Assembly: GCA_017537245.1 (NCBI GenBank)
Contig: JAFYLD010000029.1
Coordinates: 1 to 64,000, forward strand
Direction: 5' to 3'
Source: Clostridia bacterium
GTDB taxonomy: Bacteria > Bacillota > Clostridia > Oscillospirales > Acutalibacteraceae
DNA: 64,000 nt
A program made the translations under genes and the position numbers. The notes below the pieces were generated by a model. It searched no databases. It was not told the origin of the DNA and was given only the letters and a program-made list of their open reading frames with translations. Within the stretch, counting starts at the first letter, position 1; each line of letters starts with the position of its first letter. Shown in pieces: positions 16,299 to 25,700 of this stretch.

Positions 16299-17735
16299 AT
16301 GAACAAAAAAATGGTTTTTAGAACAATCGGCAGATTGCTGCAAATTACAGCGGTATTGTTGATTGTACCTGTAATTGTCGCGTTGATTTATGGCGAAATC
16401 AAACAGGCTTTTGCTTTTGGCGTAACGGCGCTAGGATCGTTGTTGATGGGCGTTATAATTTCTTGTTTTACAAAAACAAAAAACAAGGTAATTTACGCGC
16501 GAGACGGATTTGCGATAACTGCGCTTGCGTGGATTGGTATGGCGCTTGTAGGAGCGATTCCGTTTGTTTTGTCGGGCGATATACCATCGTATATAGACGC
16601 ATTTTTTGAAACGGTAAGCGGTTTTACCACTACCGGTGCTTCTATTTTAGAAAACGTTGAAGCGTTAAGCCACTCGGCGCTATTTTGGCGTAGTTTTACC
16701 CACTGGATCGGCGGTATGGGTGTGCTTGTGTTTATAATGGCGATCATACCTAATTTTACCGATCGCTCAATTCACATTATGCGCGCCGAAATGCCCGGAC
16801 CAATAGTTGGTAAACTAGTTCCACGCGTTAAGGACACGGCAAAAATACTATATCTTATATATATTGTTCTTACGGTTGTAGAGGCAGTATTGTTGTTGTG
16901 CGGTGGAATGTCGATATTTGACAGTTTGGTGCATACGTTTGGTACGGCGGGTACAGGCGGCTTTGGTATTAGAAACGATAGTATCGCGTCATATAGCCCT
17001 TATTGTCAGTGGGTTATTACGATTTTTATGCTTATTTTTGGTATAAATTTCAACCTTTTCTATCTAATTCTTATGAAAAAATTCACTACCGCTATCAAGA
17101 GTGGCGAGTTGTGGACGTATATCATAATTGTTGTAGCTAGCACAGGTTTTATAACGGCAAATATTTTATCGCTGGCAAACAATTTTTCGGATGCAGTTCG
17201 CGATTCTGCTTTTCAGGTATCTTCGTTCATTACAACAACGGGATATGCTACGACCGACTTTAATGCTTGGCCGGATTTCTCAAAGGCGATATTGCTTATA
17301 CTAATGTTTATAGGCGGTTGCGCGGGCTCGACTGCCGGCGGTATTAAAGTAGCGCGAGTTGTTATGCTATTTAAAAATATTAGACGAGAGGTCAAAAAAC
17401 TTATTCATAAGCGCTCGGTAAACGCGGTGCATTTTGAGGGTAAATCGGTTGACGAAGCGACCTTTAGCGGTGTGAATACTTACCTTGCCATATATATTAT
17501 TTGTATATTAGCGGTGTTCTTATTGGTAAGTTTTGACTCGTTTGGTTTTGAAACTAATTTTACCGCTACCGTATCGTGTGTGAATAATATTGGGCCGTTT
17601 TTTGGCGGAATGTCTTCATTTGCAGAGTATAGTAGTTTTTCAAAGATAATCTTCTCTTTTGCTATGCTTTTTGGCAGACTTGAAATATTCCCAATGATTA
17701 TTATGTTATCACCACGAACTTGGGTAAAGAAATAA
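16299..17735 (+). CDS. trkH: Trk/Ktr potassium channel-like subunit
   Basis: The 478-residue integral membrane protein contains the four pore-loop motifs of TrkH/KtrB transporters, for example SGFTTTGAS near residue 107, GTAGTGGFG near 219, TTTGYATTD near 310 and the late NNIGPFFGG. It forms the K+ path and pairs with the TrkA protein encoded just upstream. GAGGT lies before the ATG inside the end of trkA. I cannot decide from sequence between TrkH and KtrB naming; the two-RCK partner favours Trk. Confidence 0.93.
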   Translation: MNKKMVFRTIGRLLQITAVLLIVPVIVALIYGEIKQAFAFGVTALGSLLMGVIISCFTKTKNKVIYARDGFAITALAWIGMALVGAIPFVLSGDIPSYIDAFFETVSGFTTTGASILENVEALSHSALFWRSFTHWIGGMGVLVFIMAIIPNFTDRSIHIMRAEMPGPIVGKLVPRVKDTAKILYLIYIVLTVVEAVLLLCGGMSIFDSLVHTFGTAGTGGFGIRNDSIASYSPYCQWVITIFMLIFGINFNLFYLILMKKFTTAIKSGELWTYIIIVVASTGFITANILSLANNFSDAVRDSAFQVSSFITTTGYATTDFNAWPDFSKAILLILMFIGGCAGSTAGGIKVARVVMLFKNIRREVKKLIHKRSVNAVHFEGKSVDEATFSGVNTYLAIYIICILAVFLLVSFDSFGFETNFTATVSCVNNIGPFFGGMSSFAEYSSFSKIIFSFAMLFGRLEIFPMIIMLSPRTWVKK

Positions 17736-17755
17736 GGAAAATAACCATATTTTTC

Positions 17756-17784
17756 TTGACAAAACAATACAAAAGATATAAAAT
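17756..17784 (+). promoter_or_regulatory. Sigma-A promoter of efp
   Basis: TTGACA at 17756-17761 and TAAAAT at 17779-17784 are spaced by 17 bases. The start codon at 17840 follows a GGAGG site. Confidence 0.8.
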
Positions 17785-17839
17785 ATGTTATGTATGTTAA
17801 GTGTATTAACAAAAAAGTTTTTTATGGAGGAATTTAAAA

Positions 17840-18397
17840 ATGATTAGTGCCGGCGATTTTAGAAATGGCGTTACTTTCGAAGAGGATGGACAGGTTCTAC
17901 AGGTTGTAGAATTCCAGCACGTTAAACCAGGTAAGGGCGCTGCTTTTGTAAGAACAAAGACAAAGAACGTTATTACAGGCGCAGTTATCGAAAAATCATA
18001 CAACCCAACTGCAAAGTTCCCAACCGCTTATATCGAGCGTAAAGATATGGAATATTCATATCAAGATGGTGATCTTTACTACTTTATGGATCAAGAAACT
18101 TATGAGCTTGAGCCAATCAACGCTTCAGAACTTTCTGACAACTTCAAGTTTGTAAAAGAAAACATGGTATGTAAGGTTCTTTCTTACAAGGGTAAGGTTT
18201 TTGGCGTGGAGCCACCAACATTTGTTGAGCTTACCGTTACTGCTACAGAGCCAGGTTTTGCAGGCAACACTGCTACCAACGCTACAAAGCCTGCAACACT
18301 TGAAACAGGTTGCGAAATCCGCGTACCTCTCTTCATTAACGAAGGCGAAGTTATCCGTGTTGATACTCGTACAGGCGAGTACATGGAACGCGCATAA
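17840..18397 (+). CDS. efp: Elongation factor P
   Basis: The 185-residue protein has the three beta-barrel domains of EF-P and full usual length. [13 protein letters not shown] holds the loop Lys at residue 32, which in many species is modified and reaches the peptidyl-transfer centre. EF-P relieves ribosome stalling at proline runs. The C-terminal signature [10 protein letters not shown] is intact. GGAGG is at good distance before the ATG. Smooth, frequent-codon usage suggests high expression. Confidence 0.97.
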   Translation: MISAGDFRNGVTFEEDGQVLQVVEFQHVKPGKGAAFVRTKTKNVITGAVIEKSYNPTAKFPTAYIERKDMEYSYQDGDLYYFMDQETYELEPINASELSDNFKFVKENMVCKVLSYKGKVFGVEPPTFVELTVTATEPGFAGNTATNATKPATLETGCEIRVPLFINEGEVIRVDTRTGEYMERA

Positions 18398-18427
18398 TTA
18401 ACAATCAATTTTACGGAGGAAATCACG

Positions 18428-18883
18428 ATGGATATTTGTGAAAAGATTGCATATATTAAAGGTCTTGCTGATGGTCTAGCACTTGACACCGATAGCAAAG
18501 AAGGCAAAATCATTGCTGCTATCGTTGATCTTTTGGGCGACATCACTGCAGAAATTTGCGACATTGAAGATGCTTGCGACGATATGAGCGAGCAAATCGA
18601 CGCTGTTGACGAAGATCTTGCTGCTATCGAAGACATCATTTATGATGACGACGAAGACGAAGATTGCGACTGTGACTGCGATTGTTGTGATGACGATTGT
18701 GATTGCTACGAAGACGGACTTTATGAAATTGAGTGTCCTTCTTGCAACGATATCATCTATCTTGATGAAGAAATGCTCGAAGACGAAGGCATTGATTGCC
18801 CTAACTGCGGTACACACCTAGAGTTCGATTTTGATTGCGATTGTGATTGTGACGATTGCGATGCGTGCGAAGACGCAGAATAA
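18428..18883 (+). CDS. CD1247-N-terminal-domain protein with Asp/Cys-rich tract and zinc ribbon
   Basis: The 151-residue protein starts with a helical domain (about residues 1-75, with IAYIKGLADGLALD) that I associate with Clostridia proteins named after CD1247. A tract of alternating Asp and Cys follows (about 78-96), then a zinc-ribbon-like pair C-P-S-C and C-P-N-C (about 101-122), then a second Asp/Cys tract at the C-terminus. The Cys richness suggests metal binding. Its role is unknown. It lies 30 bases after efp behind CGGAGG, so it is probably co-transcribed, and a terminator follows it. Confidence 0.8.
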   Translation: MDICEKIAYIKGLADGLALDTDSKEGKIIAAIVDLLGDITAEICDIEDACDDMSEQIDAVDEDLAAIEDIIYDDDEDEDCDCDCDCCDDDCDCYEDGLYEIECPSCNDIIYLDEEMLEDEGIDCPNCGTHLEFDFDCDCDCDDCDACEDAE

Positions 18884-18899
18884 TATTTAATTAAAATTT

Positions 18900-18939
18900 A
18901 CCGCGCCAATTTCGTTAGTTACGATGGCGCGGTTTTTTT
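18900..18939 (+). terminator. Rho-independent terminator after the Asp/Cys-rich gene
   Basis: ACCGCGCCA at 18900-18908 pairs with TGGCGCGGT at 18925-18933, followed by a run of seven T residues. It ends just before the ispD ribosome site. Confidence 0.85.
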
Positions 18940-18955
18940 AAAAGGATTTTTTAAA

Positions 18956-19693
18956 ATGAACAAGACCGAAATCAAATTGCAATATAATGTTTTAGAAAGT
19001 AATGAGACGGCGATTCCAGTTATAGTTGTAGCGGCCGGGGCATCGACCAGAATGCAGGGTATAAACAAACAGTTTATGCCTATTTTAGGTGTGCCTGTTA
19101 TTGCGCGCACACTTATGACCTTTAACTCATGCGCCGACATATCTAAAATTATTGTTGTTACTTCGCGTGATTGCATGCTCGATATGCAACTTGTTTGCGA
19201 AAAATATATGATAAACAAGTTGTGCGATATAGTAGAGGGCGGTTCTAATCGTCACGAATCGGTAATGCGTGGTATTGTACGTCTTGATATTAACGATACA
19301 AAAGTGCTTATTCATGACGGTGCTAGACCTTTTGTTGAAAACAAAACAATTAGCGAGGTTGTATCGGCTTTAAATTGCTATGATGCAGTGCTTTGCGTTA
19401 ATAAAATAAATGATACTGTAAAAATGGTTTCTGCCGACGGTATTGTTCTGTCTACGGTTGATCGTAGTATGTTGTATGCCGCACAAACACCGCAGGGTGT
19501 TGACGTAAAGAAGTATAAAGACGCTTGTGAAAACATAGCAGACGTTGATTTATTTACCGATGACGCGTCTATTATGGAAGCGGCGGGTTATAAGGTAAAA
19601 GCCGTGGTTGGTAGTAGTAAAAACATAAAAATCACTACTCCCGATGATATTGCGATTGCCGAGAGTTTAGTAAAAGGGGAGTGCGAAGAGTGA
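18956..19693 (+). CDS. ispD: 2-C-methyl-D-erythritol 4-phosphate cytidylyltransferase
   Basis: The 245-residue enzyme makes CDP-methylerythritol from MEP and CTP in the non-mevalonate isoprenoid pathway. [12 protein letters not shown] near residue 24 is the nucleotide-binding signature, IHDGARPFV near 119 the second conserved block, and [15 protein letters not shown] near 202 the third. AAAGGAT precedes the ATG. The stop overlaps the ispF start by four bases, so the two successive-pathway enzymes are coupled; the intermediate kinase IspE is not nearby. Confidence 0.95.
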   Translation: MNKTEIKLQYNVLESNETAIPVIVVAAGASTRMQGINKQFMPILGVPVIARTLMTFNSCADISKIIVVTSRDCMLDMQLVCEKYMINKLCDIVEGGSNRHESVMRGIVRLDINDTKVLIHDGARPFVENKTISEVVSALNCYDAVLCVNKINDTVKMVSADGIVLSTVDRSMLYAAQTPQGVDVKKYKDACENIADVDLFTDDASIMEAAGYKVKAVVGSSKNIKITTPDDIAIAESLVKGECEE

Positions 19694-20157
19694 GAATAGG
19701 ACATGGTTATGACGTTCATAAACTAGTTGAGAATCGTCGACTTATTTTAGGCGGCGTTGATATTCCTTACGAAAAGGGTTTGTTAGGACATTCCGATGCC
19801 GACGTTTTACTTCATGCCGTAAGCGATGCGTTATTGGGCGCGGCGGCTCTTGGTGATATAGGCAAGCATTTTCCAGATACTGATATGGCGTTTAAAGATG
19901 CCGACTCAAGAAAATTATTACGCCACGTAATTTCTCTTATAAACGAGAAGGGTTATAAGGTGGGTAATATCGATTGTACGGTTATTGCTCAAAGACCTAA
20001 ACTTAAAGATTATATAGAAACAATGCGCCAAAATATAGCGCACGATTGTAACGTTGATATTTCTTGTATTAACGTAAAAGCTACCACAGAAGAGGGACTA
20101 GGTTTTACAGGGGAAGGTAGCGGTATATCTGCGCACGCAGTTTGTATAATAGAATAA
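19690..20157 (+). CDS. ispF: 2-C-methyl-D-erythritol 2,4-cyclodiphosphate synthase
   Basis: The 155-residue enzyme cyclises CDP-ME-2-phosphate to ME-c[11 protein letters not shown] at the N-terminus and the [11 protein letters not shown] block hold the metal-binding Asp and His residues; [13 protein letters not shown] is the C-terminal signature. I place the start at GTG 19690, within GTGA overlapping the ispD stop, because this gives the usual M-R-I-G-H start and a GGGGAG site eight bases upstream; GTG 19681 is the alternative. Confidence 0.95.
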   Translation: MRIGHGYDVHKLVENRRLILGGVDIPYEKGLLGHSDADVLLHAVSDALLGAAALGDIGKHFPDTDMAFKDADSRKLLRHVISLINEKGYKVGNIDCTVIAQRPKLKDYIETMRQNIAHDCNVDISCINVKATTEEGLGFTGEGSGISAHAVCIIE

Positions 20158-20197
20158 ATTTTTAAATTATCTCATAAAAATTTATGGGGTGATTTAA

Positions 20198-20644
20198 TTG
20201 AAAACGTATGTTACCTTTACTAAAAAAGGTCTATTTATAATGTTTGCGATTATTGTTTGCGTGGGGTTTGTTTGCTGCGAAATAGCAGCGGTAACTAGTG
20301 TAAATACTAATGTTATAACCAACGCTGATAGACTACAGTTTATTAGAAATTTGGGATATAATGTGATTTCTAATGAACCGACCGCTAAAACGGTAAATAT
20401 TCCTGCAACTTTTTACAGTGATTATGAAAAGTATAATAACTTACAAAAGTCTGCAGGATATGATTTGGCATTATATAAGGGCTGTGAGGTAACAATATAT
20501 ACATATAATATAGATGCGCTGCTTAATTATGATGGCGAGTGTGTTGTAAATTTAATTGTATATAACGATCGAATAATAGGTGGCGATATATCTTCGACCA
20601 TATTTGGCGGATTTATGATACCACTTAAAAAACAAAGTGAGTGA
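20198..20644 (+). CDS. DUF4830-like membrane-anchored protein
   Basis: The 148-residue protein has an N-terminal membrane segment (about residues 10-32) and an outside domain. IPATF, YEKYNNLQKSAGYDLALYKG and NLIVYNDRIIGGDI match the DUF4830 pattern as I remember it from Clostridia. Its function is unknown. The start is TTG 20198 with GGGGTGA upstream. It sits between ispF and the pseudouridine synthase in the same direction and overlaps the latter slightly. Confidence 0.75.
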   Translation: MKTYVTFTKKGLFIMFAIIVCVGFVCCEIAAVTSVNTNVITNADRLQFIRNLGYNVISNEPTAKTVNIPATFYSDYEKYNNLQKSAGYDLALYKGCEVTIYTYNIDALLNYDGECVVNLIVYNDRIIGGDISSTIFGGFMIPLKKQSE

Positions 20645-21362
20645 CAACGTGAAAAAGCAAAGACTAGACAAATTTATATCTAATCAATTGATAATTCCGC
20701 GCAGTGTTGTGCGTAAAGGAATTTTTAAAGGACAAGCTATGGTAAACGACGTGGTTGTTCGTGATATAGCGTTTCAAATTGATAGTGAAAATGACGTAAT
20801 ATCGTATGAGGGCAAAAAAATTGGTTATAAAGAATACGTATATATTTTGATGAACAAACCAAAAGGTGCCTTGTCTGCCGCAAGCGATAAATCTCGAGAA
20901 ACTGTGGTCGATTTAGTGCCCGAGCATTTAAGACGCCCCGATATTGCTCCGGTTGGTAGATTAGACAAAGATACAACAGGTTTGTTACTTATTACCGATG
21001 ATGGTGTTTTTGCGCATGACGTAATATCGCCAAAAAAAGACGTATCAAAATCGTATATAGTAACACTTGATGGTGAAGTAAACGATGATATGATACAAAA
21101 GTTTAAAGATGGTGTCGTGCTTGTTGACGGTACGGTTTGTAAACCGGCAACGCTTGAAAAGTTGTCACAAAACAAAGCTCGTATAATCATCACCGAGGGT
21201 AAATATCACCAAGTGAAGCGTATGTTTGGTACGGTAGGTTTGGGTGTCAACGAGCTTTATCGTGAGTCGATAGGCGGTTTGATTTTACCAGAAAACCTAA
21301 AAAGCGGCGAATGTATAGAAATGACAAAAGAAGCGCTTGAAAGTAGCATTTTTAACAAATAA
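20637..21362 (+). CDS. 23S/16S rRNA pseudouridine synthase, RsuA/RluB family
   Basis: The 241-residue protein has an S4 RNA-binding domain (about residues 7-65) and a pseudouridine synthase domain: LMNKPKGALSA, then PVGRLDKDTTGLLLITDDG containing the catalytic Asp, and ITEGKYHQVKRMF. It isomerises a uridine in ribosomal RNA; whether RsuA, RluB or RluE type cannot be settled here. Start GTG 20637 overlaps the previous gene by eight bases; GTG 20649 is equally possible since neither has a strong ribosome site. Confidence 0.9.
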   Translation: MSDNVKKQRLDKFISNQLIIPRSVVRKGIFKGQAMVNDVVVRDIAFQIDSENDVISYEGKKIGYKEYVYILMNKPKGALSAASDKSRETVVDLVPEHLRRPDIAPVGRLDKDTTGLLLITDDGVFAHDVISPKKDVSKSYIVTLDGEVNDDMIQKFKDGVVLVDGTVCKPATLEKLSQNKARIIITEGKYHQVKRMFGTVGLGVNELYRESIGGLILPENLKSGECIEMTKEALESSIFNK

Positions 21363-21420
21363 TAGCAAAAGGTTAGATATTTTTAACAAAATACTTAGAA
21401 AAAATTGTATGAAATAGTTG

Positions 21421-21449
21421 TTGAATTTTATAAAATAGTTTGTTATAAT
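21421..21449 (+). promoter_or_regulatory. Sigma-A promoter of the sugar-ABC ATPase gene
   Basis: TTGAAT at 21421-21426 and TATAAT at 21444-21449 have 17-base spacing. A CAGGAGG site and the ATG at 21491 follow. Confidence 0.8.
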
Positions 21450-21490
21450 AACTAGGTAAAATAGGAAATTTATCAGGAGGTCCATTTTTT

Positions 21491-22633
21491 ATGGCAAGTT
21501 TATCTCTACGCAATGTTTACAAAAGATACCCCGGTGGCGTTACCGCGGTAACTGACTTCAACCTTGAAATCAAGGACAAAGAATTTATCGTATTCGTAGG
21601 TCCTTCAGGTTGTGGTAAATCTACAACTCTTAGAATGGTTGCAGGTCTTGAAGAAATTTCTGACGGTGAAGTTTACATCGGCGATCGCCTTGTAAATGAC
21701 GTAGCACCTAAAGATCGTGATATCGCGATGGTGTTCCAGAACTACGCTCTTTATCCACACATGACAGTTTTCGACAACATGGCATTTGGTCTTAAGCTTC
21801 GCAAGACTCCAAAGGATGAAATTAAGCGTCGTGTTGAAGAAGCTGCTCGTATTCTTGATATAGCTCATCTTCTTGAACGTAAGCCAAAGGCTTTGTCTGG
21901 TGGTCAGCGTCAACGTGTTGCTTTGGGTCGTGCTATCGTTCGTGAACCAAAGGTATTCTTACTTGACGAACCTCTTTCTAACTTGGACGCTAAGCTTCGT
22001 GCACAGATGCGTACCGAAATTTCTAAGCTTCACCAACGTTTGGGTACAACATTTATCTACGTTACCCACGACCAGACAGAAGCTATGACAATGGCTACAC
22101 GTATCGTAGTTATGAAGAGCGGTATTATCCAACAGGTTGATACTCCTCAAAATCTTTACCTCTACCCATGCAACCTCTTCGTTGCTGGCTTTATCGGTTC
22201 ACCACAGATGAACTTCATCGAGGCTAAGATTCTTAAGGAAGGCGACGATTTCTTTGCAGAGTTTGGTTCAGAAGACACCAAGACTCGCGCAGGTGTTAAG
22301 TTTAAGATTAAGCTTCCTGCAAGCAAGAACAAGGATGATGCTCTCGTTCCTTACATTGATAAAGAAGTTATCATCGGTGTTCGTCCAGAGCACGTTCACA
22401 ACGAAGAAGAATTGCTCGCTGCTAACCCAGATGGTATTGTAGAAGTTGACGTTGAAGTTACCGAGCTTATGGGTGCTGAAACATATCTTTACACCAACTG
22501 TGAAGGTCAGCCAATCAACGCTCGTGTTGCTCCTACTAACACTGCTCGTCCTGGCGACAAGATCAAGATTGCTCTTGAGCCAAGCAAGATTCACATTTTT
22601 GATAAGGATACCGAACTTACAATTTGTAACTAA
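21491..22633 (+). CDS. Sugar ABC transporter ATPase, MsmK/UgpC type
   Basis: The 380-residue protein has an ABC ATPase domain with Walker [10 protein letters not shown] (about residue 37), Q-loop, signature [14 protein letters not shown], Walker B VFLLDEP and a switch His, plus a C-terminal TOBE/MalK-like domain (about 235-375). It energises import of oligosaccharides or glycerol phosphate. No permease or binding-protein gene is close, so it probably serves several sugar permeases encoded elsewhere, as MsmK does in streptococci. It has its own promoter and terminator and optimised codons, suggesting high expression. Confidence 0.92.
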   Translation: MASLSLRNVYKRYPGGVTAVTDFNLEIKDKEFIVFVGPSGCGKSTTLRMVAGLEEISDGEVYIGDRLVNDVAPKDRDIAMVFQNYALYPHMTVFDNMAFGLKLRKTPKDEIKRRVEEAARILDIAHLLERKPKALSGGQRQRVALGRAIVREPKVFLLDEPLSNLDAKLRAQMRTEISKLHQRLGTTFIYVTHDQTEAMTMATRIVVMKSGIIQQVDTPQNLYLYPCNLFVAGFIGSPQMNFIEAKILKEGDDFFAEFGSEDTKTRAGVKFKIKLPASKNKDDALVPYIDKEVIIGVRPEHVHNEEELLAANPDGIVEVDVEVTELMGAETYLYTNCEGQPINARVAPTNTARPGDKIKIALEPSKIHIFDKDTELTICN

Positions 22634-22644
22634 GGTAATCACAC

Positions 22645-22677
22645 AGCTGCACCGCAATAGCGGTGCAGTTTTGTTTT
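22645..22677 (+). terminator. Rho-independent terminator of the ABC ATPase gene
   Basis: CTGCACCGC at 22647-22655 pairs with GCGGTGCAG at 22660-22668 around an AATA loop, followed by a T-rich run. The next promoter begins four bases later. Confidence 0.9.
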
Positions 22678-22680
22678 TTC

Positions 22681-22710
22681 TTGACAATCCTATATTATAT
22701 AAAGTATAAT
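22681..22710 (+). promoter_or_regulatory. Sigma-A promoter of the dockerin protein gene
   Basis: TTGACA at 22681-22686 and TATAAT at 22705-22710 have 18-base spacing. The leader to the ATG at 22795 is about 75 bases and contains GGTAATCGATAGGTAAATT and an AAAAGTC repeat pair around TTTTAT. Confidence 0.75.
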
Positions 22711-22794
22711 AAATTAGTATAATTATACCTATTTTTTACCTTTGGTAATCGATAGGTAAATTGACTTTTATAAAAGTCAAAAGGAGATGTTTGT

Positions 22795-25700
22795 ATGAAA
22801 AAAACCTCTAAGCTTTTATCTATTTTTCTTACGGTTTGCATAGTAGTTGCTTTGTTTTCCGTAAGCATAGTTCCAACAACGGCGGCCTCTTCGGTTATTG
22901 AAATTTCAACCGCTGATCAGTTGAGACTTATCGGTAGAGACAGCGCGTATCCGTTAAGTGGTAACTACGTTCTTACTGCCGATATTGACCTTGGCGATGC
23001 CGAGTGGGTTTCTATCGGTCTATCTAGCTTTACTGATACTGCGGCCGACGAATTTACCGGTACGTTTGATGGTCGAGGACATATTATTTCTAATATGTGG
23101 ACCGAAAACAGAACCGACCCAGAAAATCCTACCTATAGAAGTATTAGCAGCAATATGTGGGGCTTTATTGCTAACTTTGAAGGCAATAATTCTTATGTAA
23201 AGAATGTTGTTTTTGAAAACGTTCGCTTTAATCTTGGTTGCACTATTGACAAGTTAGTGTATGTTGGAACTGTTGTGGGTTATATAGAACGTGGTTCATC
23301 TGTAATTGAAAACGTTGTAGTATTATCAGGTGATGTTATTTGTGACAATTTTTATCATCAAATTATTGTTGGTGGTATAACTGTTGGTCATGGTAATGAG
23401 TCTAGTCATATTGTTCGCAATTGTTATAATGGCGCAAATCTTTCTGCAACAGCAGGTACACGCTCTAAGTATTCATCTTATGCGGTTGTTGGTGGTATAC
23501 TTGCTACCAACTCAGCGGTAAACACATCAAAAGTTGTTGTTGAAAACTGTTTTAACACTGGTGAAATTACCGTTAAAGGCAAATCGGGTTATACCTATCT
23601 TAGTATAGCTGGCGGTATTATTGCGCGTGCCGGTAATAGCTCGGGTAGCGTTGCTACAAGTAATGCTACACTAAAAAACAACCTCGCACTTCACGGCGGA
23701 TTTAACCTAACAAATGCCGTTCAGTATGTTAGCGATTATTCAGCAACAAGCATTATATATCCAACCGATGCTAGCGATGCCCAAAGCTACGAAGCGCTTA
23801 CGTCACTTGTTGATGCTGGTGGTAATCCTGTTTGGGTTGCAGAAGACGGCAAATATCCAATTCCTGCGCAGTTTGCGGCATACGCTAAAGATGCAGAGGT
23901 TGTAAACTTTGTACTTATCGAAGACGTTGAAGAACTTGCAAAAATCGGCGTTGATGCAGATTATCCTGCAGGCGGCTATTATAAATTAGCAAATGATATC
24001 GACGCTTCCACTGTAGATTGGACACCAATTACAACCTTTACCGGTTTGCTAGATGGTAATGGCTACACAATTTCTGGACTTAATATAGGTAAAGATGCTG
24101 CGTTTGTGCGCGATTATACTGCTTATGGTCTTATTCGTACTCTTTCGGGTGACGTAAGAAATCTAAAACTTACTGATTTATATTTTAATACATACAACAC
24201 ATCGTCTGATTATTCATATATGGGTGGTATCGCCGCTATTGTTAAACAAGGTAGGATATATAATTGCCACGTTGAAGGCGAAATTATAAATACAACCAAT
24301 AAGTACAATAGAACTGGCGGTATTGCGGGCCACGCATCTGGTACATGGCTTATACAAAACTGCTTTAGCGACGTTGACATTATTGCAGGTTATTCAAAAG
24401 CGGTAACAGGTGGTAGTCTATCTGCTGCCGGCATTATGGGTAATGCCGAAAGTGCAGGTACACTTTCTAATTGTGTTAGTGTTGGTAAGGTTGACGCTAG
24501 ATACCCTGGTTACGTGGGCGCTATCGCATCGCATTACTATGGTTTGAATCTTCCTGTAAATATTAAAAACTGTTATTCAAATGCTGATATCGATTATTAT
24601 GCAACCGCTAATATCAAAGCGTTTAATTCACTAGATGATAAATATACTCTAGTTTCAAAGTATCAGATGCTTTGTGGCGCGTTGGCAGGCAAATTGCCTG
24701 AGAGCGAGTGGACTGATGGTGCTACAGATTTAATGCCATATCTTAACGTGTTCGAAGAACCTGCTGTTTCTACCCAGACCGAAGAAGATGCGGCAGACGC
24801 TGTAGAACAGGCGATTCGTGGCACTTTGCTTACTAACTATACAACCGAGGCAGATATTACTGCTGTTGCTGAAGGTTGTTTAGAAAAGGGAAGCCTTAAG
24901 TTTGCTATAACAAACTTTGTGCTTACTCCTGCAATTGTAGGAACTGAAGGTAACCTCGAACTTACTTTCACAGTGGGTGAGGCTACTCGTTCGGTAACGT
25001 TATCAATCGCAGCTCTTCCAAAGCTTGCTTACACCTTCTCTACAAAATACGTAGGCCGCGCTGACGGTACTATAACTATTACCGATACTGATACTTTATT
25101 TACAGGTAGCAAATATCGTTTGTATTGGGGTGACGACAACGGTAAACTTGCAGGTTACGATGCGCTTGCAACTCTAAATGACTTTACTGTAAACGCAACC
25201 GGCGACGTGCTTACCTATAAAACAATTACAAACACTCTTATTCCGGAAACTGCTACTAAACTTTACTTGGCGGTTGAGGATAAGCTTATAACCGAGTATA
25301 AATTTGAGAGTTGGCGTATACTCACTGGCGGCGAGCTAAAGTATATTTCGGCTCATGTTTCGGATACTCACGTTTCATATAATCGTTCGGAAGAAGCGCT
25401 TGTAAAGACCTATGAAAAAATGAAAGAGCTTGGCGGTAAATTTATTACCGTATCGGGCGATGCTACCGATCGCGGTAATGATACTGATTTTAAAACATTA
25501 GCAGAAATAGCAGCTAGATATTCAGGCACGTCACTATGGATTACTTTGGGTAACCACGATATACTACTTGCTAATCGTGCGGCTAATTTAAGTGCGCAAC
25601 AGTCGTTATCTTATGTAAAGAAACACATAACTAATTTTGCAAATCCAAATCATACGTTAGGCTCGGAGTATGTTGTATCCGTACCAAGTAGTGACGAAGA

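Noticed and set aside
22268..22687. 139-residue minus-strand frame opposite the ABC ATPase
   Set aside because: It overlaps a highly conserved, codon-optimised gene and runs through its terminator; optimised genes often leave long antisense frames.
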